Notes under the pieces: model-generated
Told to the model about the DNA's origin: nothing
Database searches by the model: none
The model's input: only the letters and a program-made list of their open reading frames with translations
Program-made: the position numbers and the translations under genes
Shown: in pieces, positions 7,738 through 14,882 of the stretch
Position numbering within the stretch: the first letter of the stretch is position 1
Layout of the letters: the number at the start of each line of letters is the position of its first letter
DNA from: Hungateiclostridiaceae bacterium UBA3922
GTDB taxonomy: Bacteria > Bacillota > Clostridia > Acetivibrionales > DTU013
NCBI GenBank assembly: GCA_002386045.1
Contig: DGEQ01000053.1
Coordinates: 1 to 14,947, forward strand
Direction of reading: 5' to 3'
Length of the DNA: 14,947 nt

Positions 7738-8922
7738 ATGACACAACTGTTGCTGAGGCTGTTCGTAAAGGATCACAGGAACACTTCCGACCTGGGCGTC
7801 CGTGAAGCATACGGAAGGTTGTCCGGGATAACGGGGATCGTGGTCAACCTCATCCTGTTCATAATAAAAATCACGGCCGGCATCCTTGCGGGCAGCATTT
7901 CCATTATCGCCGACGCGTTCAACAACCTGTCCGATTCGGGTTCTGCCATCGTGACGCTCATCAGTTTCAAGATATCCGGCAAGCCTGCCGATGCCGGGCA
8001 TCCCTACGGGCATGCAAGGATGGAGTATGTTTCCGGGCTGATCGTATCGATCGCGGTCATGTTCCTTGGGCTTGAACTTTTCCTGAACTCGGTCCGGAAG
8101 ATAATAGGGCCCGGGGAGATCGTGTTTTCATGGCTTGCCGTCGTCATACTCGCAGTTTCGATACTGCTGAAGCTGTGGCTCTGCCTCTTTTACAGGAAAC
8201 TTGGCATGGCTATAGACTCGGATGCCATAAGTGCCGCAATGGTGGACAGCCGGAACGATATCCTCGCGACTTCTGCCGTCCTTGCCGCCCTCCTGGTTTC
8301 AAGGTTCACGGGGTATGACCTGGACGGCTGGATGGGTGCGGCAGTGGCTGTTTTCATAACCATTTCCGGCATAAAACTGATAAGGGATACCGTAAGCCCG
8401 CTGCTTGGAATGGCGCCTTCGAGGGAGATGGTGGACCGGATCTACAGGAAGATCATGAGTTATGACGGCATCGTCGGACTGCACGACCTGACAGTGCACA
8501 ATTACGGCGTCGGCAAGTATTTCGCTTCAGTACACTGCGAAGTGTCCGCGGACCAGGACATAATGGTCGGCCATGACATCATAGACAATATAGAACGGGA
8601 CTTCCTTAAGGATCTCGGCATACACCTGGTCATACACCTGGATCCGGTCATTACCGACAATGAAAAAATAAACAGCCTCAGGGCTTCCGTCGAATCGCTG
8701 GTGAAGGAGATATCTCCCGAGATCAGCATCCACGATTTCCGCGTTTTTTTCGGCATCACCCATTCGAAACTGATTTTCGACATAGTCGTGCCATATGGCT
8801 TCAAATACGGTGACGATGAGCTTGTCGAAATCATTTCTGAAAAAATCAGGGAGATAGACAAAAGCTACCGGGCGGTCATAACGGTAGATCACCACTATGT
8901 CCCTGATTTCCACAGGCAATAG
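7738..8922 (+). CDS. cation diffusion facilitator, probable Mn2+ type
   Basis: This 394-residue proton-coupled exporter of the CDF family has six membrane helices in roughly residues 30-215, followed by the cytoplasmic ZT-dimer domain. An extra C-terminal region of about 100 residues has a second, similar-looking pattern (HLDPVI, then DHHYVPD). The transport-site positions read N62xxxD66 in TM2 (NNLSD) and D170xxxD174 in TM5 (DSRND). Zinc CDFs such as YiiP carry DxxxD and HxxxD there; Asn/Asp with Asp/Asp is reported for Mn exporters such as MntE. Substrate preference for Mn2+ is therefore inferred and is consistent with mntP nearby. GTG at 7720 is an alternative start; ATG at 7738 with upstream AGGTG fits the conserved N-terminus better. 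It closes the short-gap operon begun by the ATPase. Confidence 0.9.
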   Translation: MTQLLLRLFVKDHRNTSDLGVREAYGRLSGITGIVVNLILFIIKITAGILAGSISIIADAFNNLSDSGSAIVTLISFKISGKPADAGHPYGHARMEYVSGLIVSIAVMFLGLELFLNSVRKIIGPGEIVFSWLAVVILAVSILLKLWLCLFYRKLGMAIDSDAISAAMVDSRNDILATSAVLAALLVSRFTGYDLDGWMGAAVAVFITISGIKLIRDTVSPLLGMAPSREMVDRIYRKIMSYDGIVGLHDLTVHNYGVGKYFASVHCEVSADQDIMVGHDIIDNIERDFLKDLGIHLVIHLDPVITDNEKINSLRASVESLVKEISPEISIHDFRVFFGITHSKLIFDIVVPYGFKYGDDELVEIISEKIREIDKSYRAVITVDHHYVPDFHRQ

Positions 8923-9048
8923 TTGCAAATTCTTTTTTTATGTAAATGTTATATTTGTTCCTGCCCGTGGATGATTATTCAACTCTATTAATTTTTTAAC
9001 GCAAATAAAAACGAATTATGTACACAGAATAGTACGGGAGGTGTTGAA

Positions 9049-9723
9049 ATGAAAACATCATTCAAATCAGCTTTGCGTACTGTTCTGTTATTGTGCCTCA
9101 TAGGCGCTGTGATTGCAGGCTGCACACAGATGGGCAACGAGCAGGCGCGGGACCTCAACGGCGCCACCGGTGACCAGAACGCGCAGTACCAGGGGTACGG
9201 GAATGATCTATACGGAAACAGGTACGGGAACAACCTGGTGGGTACAGAAGGGAACGGCATGTACGGCAGGAACATGGAAGGTATGGACCGCCCGAATACT
9301 ACAGGCAACGGGACTGCCAACAACATGGCCGGAAACAATACCGGGCTCAACAATATGACCGGCAACGGCATTGTCAACAGGCTTGCCGGGAACGACAGCC
9401 GACGGGCGACACTGATAGAAAGGCAGCTTGAGAACAGGAACGGCATTGGCGACTGCGTGGTCCTCGTAAACGGTGATACTGCGCTGGTCGGCGTAAGGAA
9501 CATCACCGGCAATAATGCAAACCTGTCGGCTCTGCGATCCAGTATCGAAAGAAGGGTCAAACAGATCGACAGTTCCATCAGGAACGTGATGGTGACAAAT
9601 TCGGAAGACATCCTGACCCGCATGGGCAGGCTGGGCACTACCGGGAACTACGGCGGGATGGCGACAAACTTTGCCGACGAGTTCATCGACCTGGTCGAAA
9701 GGGTCAGGCGCATGATGACTTAA
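9049..9723 (+). CDS. YhcN/YlaJ-like sporulation lipoprotein
   Basis: The 224-residue precursor starts with a lipoprotein signal peptide and lipobox IAGC (C25 lipidated). A low-complexity linker rich in Asn, Gly, Tyr and Met follows (about residues 30-120, with repeated NNM-GN motifs). The C-terminal domain (about 120-220) matches the YhcN/YlaJ spore lipoprotein pattern: ERQLENRNGIGDCVVLVNGD, then TALVGV and a helix-rich end with VMVTNSEDIL. Family members sit in the membranes of the developing spore; the exact function is poorly defined. The ribosome binding site GGGAGGTG (9036-9043) is strong. The gene lies 126 bp after the CDF gene and probably has its own promoter, which I could not place. 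It is the best evidence that the organism makes endospores. Confidence 0.85.
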   Translation: MKTSFKSALRTVLLLCLIGAVIAGCTQMGNEQARDLNGATGDQNAQYQGYGNDLYGNRYGNNLVGTEGNGMYGRNMEGMDRPNTTGNGTANNMAGNNTGLNNMTGNGIVNRLAGNDSRRATLIERQLENRNGIGDCVVLVNGDTALVGVRNITGNNANLSALRSSIERRVKQIDSSIRNVMVTNSEDILTRMGRLGTTGNYGGMATNFADEFIDLVERVRRMMT

Positions 9724-9803
9724 TGGCAGGCGTGCAATAAAGCAACAATCAGGCGCGTAACAACGTGACATCGGCCTGGAACCGCAAAGGTACAGGAGGC
9801 TGG

Positions 9804-9835
9804 GTAATTGCAGGCTTGGCCTGCAATTACTTTTT
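9804..9835 (+). terminator. strong intrinsic terminator
   Basis: A perfect 12-bp stem GTAATTGCAGGC/GCCTGCAATTAC (9804-9815, 9819-9830) with a TTG loop is followed by TTTTT (9831-9835). It separates the lipoprotein gene from mntP. Confidence 0.95.
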
Positions 9836-9863
9836 GCCCTCAAAGGGTATCCGGGGATATCAC

Positions 9864-9906
9864 GATATTCCGGAATATCAGCGAATACTGCGATATATGC
9901 TATTAT
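9864..9906 (+). promoter_or_regulatory. mntP promoter with overlapping palindrome
   Basis: An extended -10 element TGC-TATTAT (9898-9906) lies 44 bp before the mntP start, with no good -35 box. A perfect 16-bp palindrome GATATTCCGGAATATC (9864-9879) sits where the -35 region should be, so a DNA-binding protein there could block or recruit RNA polymerase. Mn-responsive control would fit the gene, but the palindrome is not a MntR box that I recognise, and no yybP-ykoY Mn riboswitch is visible. Confidence 0.55.
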
Positions 9907-9950
9907 GGTGCGGTTATTCTCGTCATTGACTGAAGGGCGGGCAGGTACTG

Positions 9951-10643
9951 ATGGATATGATGGAATTGCTCCTGGTGGCTGTCGGGCTTTCGATGGATGC
10001 GTTTGCAGTTGCAGTATGCAGGGGCCTTGCTGCGGGCGGGTCCAGGACCGGCCACGCTGTCATAACAGGCTTGTTTTTCGGGGGATTCCAGGCACTGATG
10101 CCTCTTGCCGGTTATTTGCTGGGCGCGCAGTTCAGGGATTACATCACTCCGGTGGATCACTGGATCGTATTCGCATTGCTCTCGCTGATCGGGCTCAACA
10201 TGATAAGAGAATCCAGGAGCAAGTGCTGCAACAGCGCATGTGACGCCGGGAACGAAAGCCTGTATGGACCGGGACCGATAAGCACTTCTGGTCCGAAGCC
10301 CGGGAAACCGTTGGATCCAAGGCATGCGACCTCGTACGGCATGAAACCCGGAAACCGGTCCTTGCCAAAGCCAGGGAAATCATTCGACCTCAGGACGATG
10401 CTCGCAATGTCCGTGGCAACCAGCATCGACGCCCTGGCGGTGGGCGTCTCGTTTGCATTTCTCAATGCCGATATCCTCCGAGCCGTTTCTGTCATAGGTA
10501 TGACCACGTTCATACTGTCAGCCCTCGGATTCAAAATCGGGAGTGTTTTCGGCACCAGGTTCAAATCCCGGGCCGAAGCTGCGGGAGGCATCATTCTGAT
10601 CGCCATGGGATTGAAGATCCTCGTAGAGCACCTTGGCGCATGA
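9951..10643 (+). CDS. mntP: MntP-family manganese efflux pump
   Basis: This is a small integral membrane exporter made of two homologous three-helix halves. The signature repeats are GLSMDAFAVAV near the N-terminus (D16, the same number as the essential Asp of E. coli MntP) and ATSIDALAVGVSF in the second half (D160). The protein has 230 residues, against about 190 for typical MntP. The excess lies in the cytoplasmic loop between the halves (about residues 86-150), which carries CCNSAC (92-97) and a Gly/Pro/Lys-rich stretch with an imperfect 24-codon duplication (PKPGKPLDPR and PKPGKSFDLR). The frame is intact across the insert. It follows a strong terminator and has its own promoter, so it is a separate unit from the ATPase/CDF block but probably shares its physiology. 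Confidence 0.92.
   Translation: MDMMELLLVAVGLSMDAFAVAVCRGLAAGGSRTGHAVITGLFFGGFQALMPLAGYLLGAQFRDYITPVDHWIVFALLSLIGLNMIRESRSKCCNSACDAGNESLYGPGPISTSGPKPGKPLDPRHATSYGMKPGNRSLPKPGKSFDLRTMLAMSVATSIDALAVGVSFAFLNADILRAVSVIGMTTFILSALGFKIGSVFGTRFKSRAEAAGGIILIAMGLKILVEHLGA
10293..10394. repeat. intragenic direct repeat in the mntP loop
   Basis: Two roughly 30-bp copies start at 10293 and 10365, 72 bp apart. They begin CCGAAGCCCGGGAAACCG and CCAAAGCCAGGGAAATCA and match at about two thirds of positions. The 72-bp period preserves the reading frame and explains part of the enlarged MntP loop. Confidence 0.6.
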
Positions 10644-10695
10644 AAAATACCTGGTACAAGTAAAAAGGTTACCTGGGACATGTAAAGAGAAGAGT

Positions 10696-10833
10696 TGGGT
10701 GTTCATTTTTTTGATTATTGAGATATCATTCAACCTTTTTACCACTTGATTGGCAACATAATGAGGCTGTTTGCTAGTTTATGTCAACTTCATAATGGTT
10801 ACTTTACGCAATAGTCGAATTTCTGAACACCCA
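10696..10833. mobile_element. 138-bp inverted-repeat element, MITE-like
   Basis: The ends TGGGTGTTCA (10696-10705) and TGAACACCCA (10824-10833) are perfect 10-bp inverted repeats. Similarity continues inward: after aligning the ends, GATTATTG on the left matches GACTATTG on the right, so imperfect inverted repeats reach about 25 bp. The interior is AT-rich and too short for a transposase. This is the layout of an internally deleted insertion sequence. No target-site duplication is evident, and I cannot name a parent IS. Confidence 0.45.
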
Positions 10834-11108
10834 GGTCTTTATTTCCCGGGGAAATAACCAGGAATAACCAGGATCGATCGAAAGTTAGTTGAATCGATTG
10901 GGAGTATGGAATAGAATACTTATGTCAGACACGTCGGTTTAGCTGTTACAAAAGCACTGCAGAACCGGCATGTCATTCCGGAGTATGTGCAGCTCCGGGC
11001 TTTCGGCTGAAGACCCGGCCTGGTGGGACGGGGAGATCGATTATGCTGCTGTGATATTGCTGCAGGAAATGATCAGTCCGTTTCGCAAATGTCGAATACG
11101 ATTGCCTA

Positions 11109-11137
11109 TTGGAATTTTTGTATTTTTAATGTATAGT
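11109..11137 (+). promoter_or_regulatory. promoter of the histidine phosphatase gene
   Basis: TTGGAA (11109-11114) and TATAGT (11132-11137) are separated by 17 bp, with TG two bases before the -10. The stretch is AT-rich and lies 72 bp before the ATG. Confidence 0.7.
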
Positions 11138-11209
11138 ATTGGAAAACAATGCAGATATGCCGCCAGTTTGTGAAATCGATTCCGAAATTCAAAACGACGG
11201 GGGCCGGGT

Positions 11210-11785
11210 ATGACACATGTGTTTTTCGTCAGGCACGCACAGCCCGATATATCGTGGAAGGATGACAGGACAAAGCCTTTATCGGAAACCGGGTGGGCTG
11301 ACCGGAAAAAGGTTATGGAGATCCTTGCCAGAATGAAGATAGACTGCTTTTACTCCAGCCCGTATAAGCGAACTATCGATACAATATCTGACTGCGCCGC
11401 TGTTCTGAATAAAGAGATCCATACCGATGAGAGGCTGAGGGAGCGGCAGGCAGGCAAGAACGGATACGCCATTGAAATGGTTGAGAAGCGCTGGGAGGAT
11501 TTCAGCTTCTGCGAACCGGGCGGCGAGTGCCTTGCCAGTGTCCAGAAGCGGAATATTGAGGCTCTGAATGAGATATTGACCGCACATAGGGATGAAAATA
11601 TCGTTATCGGTACACACGGCACGGCTTTGAGCACCATCATCAATTACTACGATCCTGGTTTCAACTGTGACGGTTTCAAACGGATCTGGTTCTGGATGCC
11701 GTATATCGTCCGGCTTGATTTTTCCGGCACGGGTTATATCGGCAGGGAGGAACTTCTGGCAATTGAACGGGGATACCACGATTAG
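11210..11785 (+). CDS. histidine phosphatase superfamily protein
   Basis: This 191-residue protein is of the phosphoglycerate mutase-like branch. The catalytic motif RHA is at residues 8-10 (H9 would be the phosphorylated His). A phosphate-pocket Arg lies in SSPYKRTIDT, and the second His is H136 in GTHGTALS. The length matches single-domain bacterial family members, which dephosphorylate sugar phosphates, nucleotides or other small esters. The exact substrate is not readable. GGGGG just upstream supports the ATG. The stop is directly followed by a tam-like fragment in a different frame, so the region after this gene has been rearranged, although the phosphatase itself appears complete. Confidence 0.88.
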   Translation: MTHVFFVRHAQPDISWKDDRTKPLSETGWADRKKVMEILARMKIDCFYSSPYKRTIDTISDCAAVLNKEIHTDERLRERQAGKNGYAIEMVEKRWEDFSFCEPGGECLASVQKRNIEALNEILTAHRDENIVIGTHGTALSTIINYYDPGFNCDGFKRIWFWMPYIVRLDFSGTGYIGREELLAIERGYHD

Positions 11786-11795
11786 GCCGGATGTA

Positions 11796-12047
11796 CTGTC
11801 TGAACTCACGGATAACTTTGCCATTTGGGAAACCGTATATTATCATGTAATGAAAAGCCACAACGACATACTGGAATGGTATCGCAGCACAGGGTTGAGG
11901 CCTTACCTCAATGTACTGGATGAAGAGAAGCGGGCGGATTTTGAACACGACATCCTGGACCGCATAAAGGAAAATTACACCGTACAGAAAAACGGGAAGG
12001 TCATATTCAGGTTCCCGAGGCTCTTTTTTACGGCATATTCCGAATAA
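11796..12047 (+). pseudogene. C-terminal remnant of trans-aconitate methyltransferase
   Basis: The reading frame here encodes about 80 residues that resemble the end of Tam-type SAM methyltransferases: IWETVYYHV, then ILEWYRSTGLRPYL, NVLDEEKRADF and the final GKVIFRFPRLFF. The N-terminal two thirds, including the SAM-binding Rossmann motifs, is missing: upstream is the end of the histidine phosphatase in another frame. No ribosome binding site precedes an in-frame start in the matching part (the first internal ATG is at 11850). The frame does stay open upstream to 11667, so a 126-codon ORF exists, but its first part only overlaps the phosphatase. I call it a truncated, non-functional gene. 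Confidence 0.65.
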
Positions 12048-12121
12048 GTATGCCTGGCGGGAATAATTTGCTGCTGGTACGTAAGGCAAAAGCAAATCTG
12101 GATCTGGCAGGTGATCTAATA

Positions 12122-12511
12122 ATGGGATTCTGGATTTTCATGACGTTAATGGACCTGTTGATACCGGTGACGATGATCGGTTTCGGCAGAAGTTTTATGA
12201 GGAAACCGCCGGAAAACATAAACCCCTGGCACGGGTACAGGACCAGGATGTCCATGAAAAACAGGGACACATGGGAGTTTGCTCACAGATGTGCCGGAAA
12301 GGTATGGTTTGTTACCGGATGGATCGTATTATTGCTGACGATACCGGCAATGTTGCTGCTGCTGGGACATGATGAGAATACGATCGGCACAGTTGGCGGG
12401 ATCATCTGCCTGGCACAATGCGTCCCGATGGCTGCGGTGACTGTTCCGACTGAGATAGCGTTGAGAAAGAACTTTGATAAACAAGGAAACCGCAGGGAAG
12501 CCGGCAGATAA
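12122..12511 (+). CDS. SdpI-family membrane protein
   Basis: This 129-residue protein has three predicted membrane helices (about residues 3-22, 57-78 and 85-107). The SdpI signature lies between the first two: NPWHGYRTRMSMKN (34-47), then DTWEFAHRCAGK. In B. subtilis, SdpI gives immunity to the killing factor SdpC and relieves repression by SdpR; short SdpI-domain proteins like this one are common in Bacillota and mostly uncharacterised. The ORF could start at 12050, but ATG at 12122 with GGCAGGTG upstream begins directly at the first helix and is preferred. No sdpC- or sdpR-like gene is visible in the window, so an immunity role is not supported by context. Confidence 0.85.
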   Translation: MGFWIFMTLMDLLIPVTMIGFGRSFMRKPPENINPWHGYRTRMSMKNRDTWEFAHRCAGKVWFVTGWIVLLLTIPAMLLLLGHDENTIGTVGGIICLAQCVPMAAVTVPTEIALRKNFDKQGNRREAGR

Positions 12512-12567
12512 ATCTGCAAGCTTCCCGGGCGTTTGCAGAAGGAGAAGAGAAGAACGTGGGGTTCGCG

Positions 12568-13341
12568 ATGATTAAGCTTATCGTTACTGACCTTGATAAT
12601 ACGCTTCTGAGAAGTGACAAAACCATATCCGGATATACTGCATCCGTACTTCAGAAATGCCGGGAAAAAGGGATCATGACCGCTTATGCGACAGCAAGGT
12701 CAAGGCAGTCTGCATCAAGATTCATTGACATGTTTGCTCCCGACATATTCATAGGATACGGAGGCGCTGCGGCATTTGCCGGTGACGAAGTGATCTGCCG
12801 TTTTGCGATACCTGCTGACGTCTCAGCCCGGCTGATAGCCAGATGCCTGCAGGAGCCTGTGATCTCAGGCGTGCATGCCATAAGCGAATCCGTTGCCCAT
12901 GCGAGCAGCGTCGATTTGACGGATGTGGACATGCTGCATTACAGGATTGTTGATTTTTCACAATACAGCGATATGAGTTATTTGAAAGTATCTCTCGTCA
13001 GCAGCGATCCATGCGCAGTGGAGCGTATAATGTCGGAGTTCCCGACTCTCAGCTTCCTGCGTTATACCGGTGAGGACCTGTACAGCATAGGTGGCAGGGA
13101 TGTTTCCAAGTGGACTGCGCTCAGGGCTGTTGCCGGATATTATGGTATCGGTACGGATAAGATCGCAGCTTTCGGCGACGACATAAACGATCTTGAAATG
13201 GTAATGAACTGTGGCATAGGCGTGGCTGTAAGCAATGCCGTCGAAGAAGTAAAGAAGGCGGCTAAATATATCTGTGGCAGCAACGACGAAGACGGTGTCG
13301 CAAAATGGATCGAGGAACATATACTTTCGGGGGAATGCTGA
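12568..13341 (+). CDS. Cof-type HAD-family phosphatase
   Basis: This 257-residue protein belongs to the HAD superfamily, subclass IIB (Cof/YidA-like). The nucleophile motif is DLDNTLL (D8, D10) at the N-terminus. Motif IV is GDDINDLEM (203-211), followed by GIGVAVSNAVEEVKKAA, a typical Cof ending. These enzymes hydrolyse sugar phosphates, phosphorylated cofactors and similar metabolites; specificity is set by the cap domain (about residues 85-180) and cannot be read here. ATG at 12568 places the motif at the usual distance from the start and has GGGG at 12558-12561; GTG at 12556 is an alternative. The next gene starts 30 bp downstream, so the two are probably co-transcribed. Confidence 0.9.
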   Translation: MIKLIVTDLDNTLLRSDKTISGYTASVLQKCREKGIMTAYATARSRQSASRFIDMFAPDIFIGYGGAAAFAGDEVICRFAIPADVSARLIARCLQEPVISGVHAISESVAHASSVDLTDVDMLHYRIVDFSQYSDMSYLKVSLVSSDPCAVERIMSEFPTLSFLRYTGEDLYSIGGRDVSKWTALRAVAGYYGIGTDKIAAFGDDINDLEMVMNCGIGVAVSNAVEEVKKAAKYICGSNDEDGVAKWIEEHILSGEC

Positions 13342-13371
13342 TTTTAAATTTGCTTAACGGAGGACCGGCAA

Positions 13372-13947
13372 GTGGACGTAAGAAAACTGATCGAAATACT
13401 CTCGGTAGCTGAGAAACTGAAAAACAACACGAGGCACTCATGGACGTCTTCCGGCCGGCAGGAAAGCGTGGCGGAACACAGCTGGAGGCTGGCGCTGATG
13501 GCGTACCTGGTAAAGGATGAATTCCCGGACGCAGATATAAATAAAGTGATCCTCATGTGCATCATCCATGATCTGGGAGAAGCATTCACAGGCGATATAC
13601 CGTCATTCAACAAAACGGATGACGATGAACTTACTGAAAGACAAAAACTGCGGCTGTTCCTGGACAGTTTGCCGGAACCGTACAGGGAGGAACTTTCCGG
13701 GCTGTTTGAAGAAATACATGCGCAGGAAACCATCGAGGCCAGGATTTTCCGGGCCCTGGACAGGATGGAGGCCGTCATACAGCACAATGAGGCCGACATA
13801 TCGACCTGGCTCCCGCTGGAATACGAACTGCAACTGGCATACGGAGAGAAAGAAGTTGAGTTTTCGGAATACATGAGGAAGCTGAAGCAGGCCGCGAACG
13901 AGGACACGATAAGAAAAATACGATGTTCAGGGGAATCAGTATCGTGA
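13372..13947 (+). CDS. HD-domain 5'-deoxynucleotidase-like protein
   Basis: This 191-residue protein resembles YfbR/HDDC2 (HD_3) hydrolases. The expected metal ligands are H36 (VAEHSW), H66-D67 (IIHDLGE) and D130 (ALDRMEAV). The preceding RHSWTSSGRQESVAEH segment is also typical. Relatives remove phosphate from deoxynucleoside 5'-monophosphates and help balance nucleotide pools. It starts with GTG at 13372, supported by CGGAGGA at 13358-13364. It lies 30 bp after the HAD phosphatase, so two phosphohydrolases share a likely transcript. Its stop TGA overlaps a possible GTG start of a 43-codon ORF (GTGA at 13944-13947). Confidence 0.88.
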   Translation: MDVRKLIEILSVAEKLKNNTRHSWTSSGRQESVAEHSWRLALMAYLVKDEFPDADINKVILMCIIHDLGEAFTGDIPSFNKTDDDELTERQKLRLFLDSLPEPYREELSGLFEEIHAQETIEARIFRALDRMEAVIQHNEADISTWLPLEYELQLAYGEKEVEFSEYMRKLKQAANEDTIRKIRCSGESVS

Positions 13948-14075
13948 ATCTGGATAATCAGCGTTTTACGATGGTTTTCGTCTATCAGGGTGAGTTATGC
14001 CAGCAAACCGTCAAGGAAACCCGGTATTATTGGTTTTCATGGTATAGAAATGGAGGACATTTATGGAAAGCATGA
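13944..14075 (+). CDS. possible small protein, 43 codons
   Basis: A GTG at 13944 overlaps the stop of the HD gene (GTGA) with GGGGA about 9 nt upstream. The frame stays open for 43 codons and ends inside the start of the GIY-YIG gene. The product would begin MNLDNQRFTMVFVYQGEL and contain YYWFSWYRNGG, rich in aromatic residues. I recognise no family. An open frame this short can occur by chance, so this is only a candidate translationally coupled small gene. Confidence 0.25.
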   Translation: MNLDNQRFTMVFVYQGELCQQTVKETRYYWFSWYRNGGHLWKA

Positions 14076-14713
14076 TGGTCAGGGTTATTGTACACAAGCA
14101 ATTACCTGCAAGGGAAATTCTTAACAATGATTTGTGGCGTGCCAATTACTGTTACTTCAGCGGGGGAAATCGTGGCAGCGGTATCTACTTTTACCTGTAC
14201 GGCAGTTCTTCGATACCGTTTTACATTGGTATGTGTGCTGCAAAATCATATAACATCCTTGGCAGGGTATGGAATGAACTTGATGATTACAGGAACGGAA
14301 AGTATTACTTGCCGAAGAATCCTGAAAAACTGTCGTCTCTGGAATGCTTTACGAAAGCAAGTTCTCACGAAACCTTTTTCATACCCGGGAAATATGATAA
14401 GGAAGATGATGCATTCCTCAAGGCACTGGATACTATGCTAAACAATACACGAATATTATTCTCTTATCTCGAAACAGATCCGCAGGTCGATCATGAGCAG
14501 ATGATAAACGTAATCTATAATATAGAAGCGCTGTTCCAGAGAAATGTCGTGGATACCTTGAAGTTGGAACCAAAATGGATAGGCGACAAAGGCAGGGGGT
14601 ATTTTGTTGATCCGCAATTTGACTACACGTTAGGAATCGTGTATGAAGACCCCGGCCTTGCAAATATTTTGGACACTGAACTTTTGCTGGGCAGAAGGAG
14701 CAGTGGTACATAA
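14063..14713 (+). CDS. GIY-YIG-fold protein, function unknown
   Basis: The 216-residue product has the core of a GIY-YIG nuclease domain: GIY at 40-42, YIG at 54-56, and GRVWNEL with the likely catalytic Arg R68. A later NIEALFQRN segment (153-161) could supply the metal-binding Glu (E154) and the conserved Asn. The region from about 85 to 145 resembles no domain I know. Members of this superfamily include homing and restriction endonucleases, UvrC and many stand-alone proteins of unknown role. GGAGG about 8 nt before the ATG is a strong ribosome binding site. No mobile element, methyltransferase or repair gene lies next to it, so context gives no role. Confidence 0.7.
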   Translation: MESMMVRVIVHKQLPAREILNNDLWRANYCYFSGGNRGSGIYFYLYGSSSIPFYIGMCAAKSYNILGRVWNELDDYRNGKYYLPKNPEKLSSLECFTKASSHETFFIPGKYDKEDDAFLKALDTMLNNTRILFSYLETDPQVDHEQMINVIYNIEALFQRNVVDTLKLEPKWIGDKGRGYFVDPQFDYTLGIVYEDPGLANILDTELLLGRRSSGT

Positions 14714-14741
14714 CGAACTATTGCGGAAAGGAGCTAACATT

Positions 14742-14882
14742 TTGAGCCGGGATGATAAATACGATTGCCTGCTGTTCGATATCGGCGGCGTCCTGGTCGA
14801 GCATAACAGCGCCACACCCATGCCATCCGTTTTTACCAAAGGCGGGGCTTCAATATGGCGGCACTGCATGTCAATGCCATAG
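14742..14882 (+). pseudogene. HAD-family N-terminal fragment, TTG start
   Basis: After AAAGGAG (14727-14733) a TTG at 14742 opens a frame whose start is typical of HAD subfamily IA phosphatases: YDCLLFDIGGVLVEHN, with the nucleophile Asp in FDIGG. The similarity is lost after about 25 residues, and the frame stops at 14880-14882. HAD enzymes of this type need about 200 residues, so the gene is truncated. The following DNA encodes something else in another frame. Confidence 0.6.

Larger units (their letters stand above)
10644..11209. other. 566-bp intergenic region, no supported gene
   Basis: The left part holds degenerate ACCTGG-containing repeats (from 10650 and 10671), then a 138-bp inverted-repeat-bounded element (10696-10833). 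The 19-bp palindrome TTATTTCCCGGGGAAATAA (10839-10857) and a direct duplication of AATAACCAGG (10854-10863, 10864-10873) follow. From 10880 to 11100 I see no RNA or protein gene; a 67-codon ORF at 10970-11173 has no ribosome binding site or recognisable domain. The right end carries a good promoter for the histidine phosphatase. Confidence 0.7.

Noticed and set aside
9001..9031. Forespore-type (sigma F/G) promoter before the lipoprotein gene
   Set aside because: GCAAATA and CAGAATA with 17-bp spacing look similar, but the start would fall inside the ribosome binding site.
9836..9950. yybP-ykoY Mn riboswitch before mntP
   Set aside because: The conserved loop sequences of that riboswitch are absent; only a palindrome and an extended -10 are visible.
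10970..11173. 67-codon ORF in the intergenic region
   Set aside because: No ribosome binding site, no recognisable domain, and it spans the promoter at 11109-11137.
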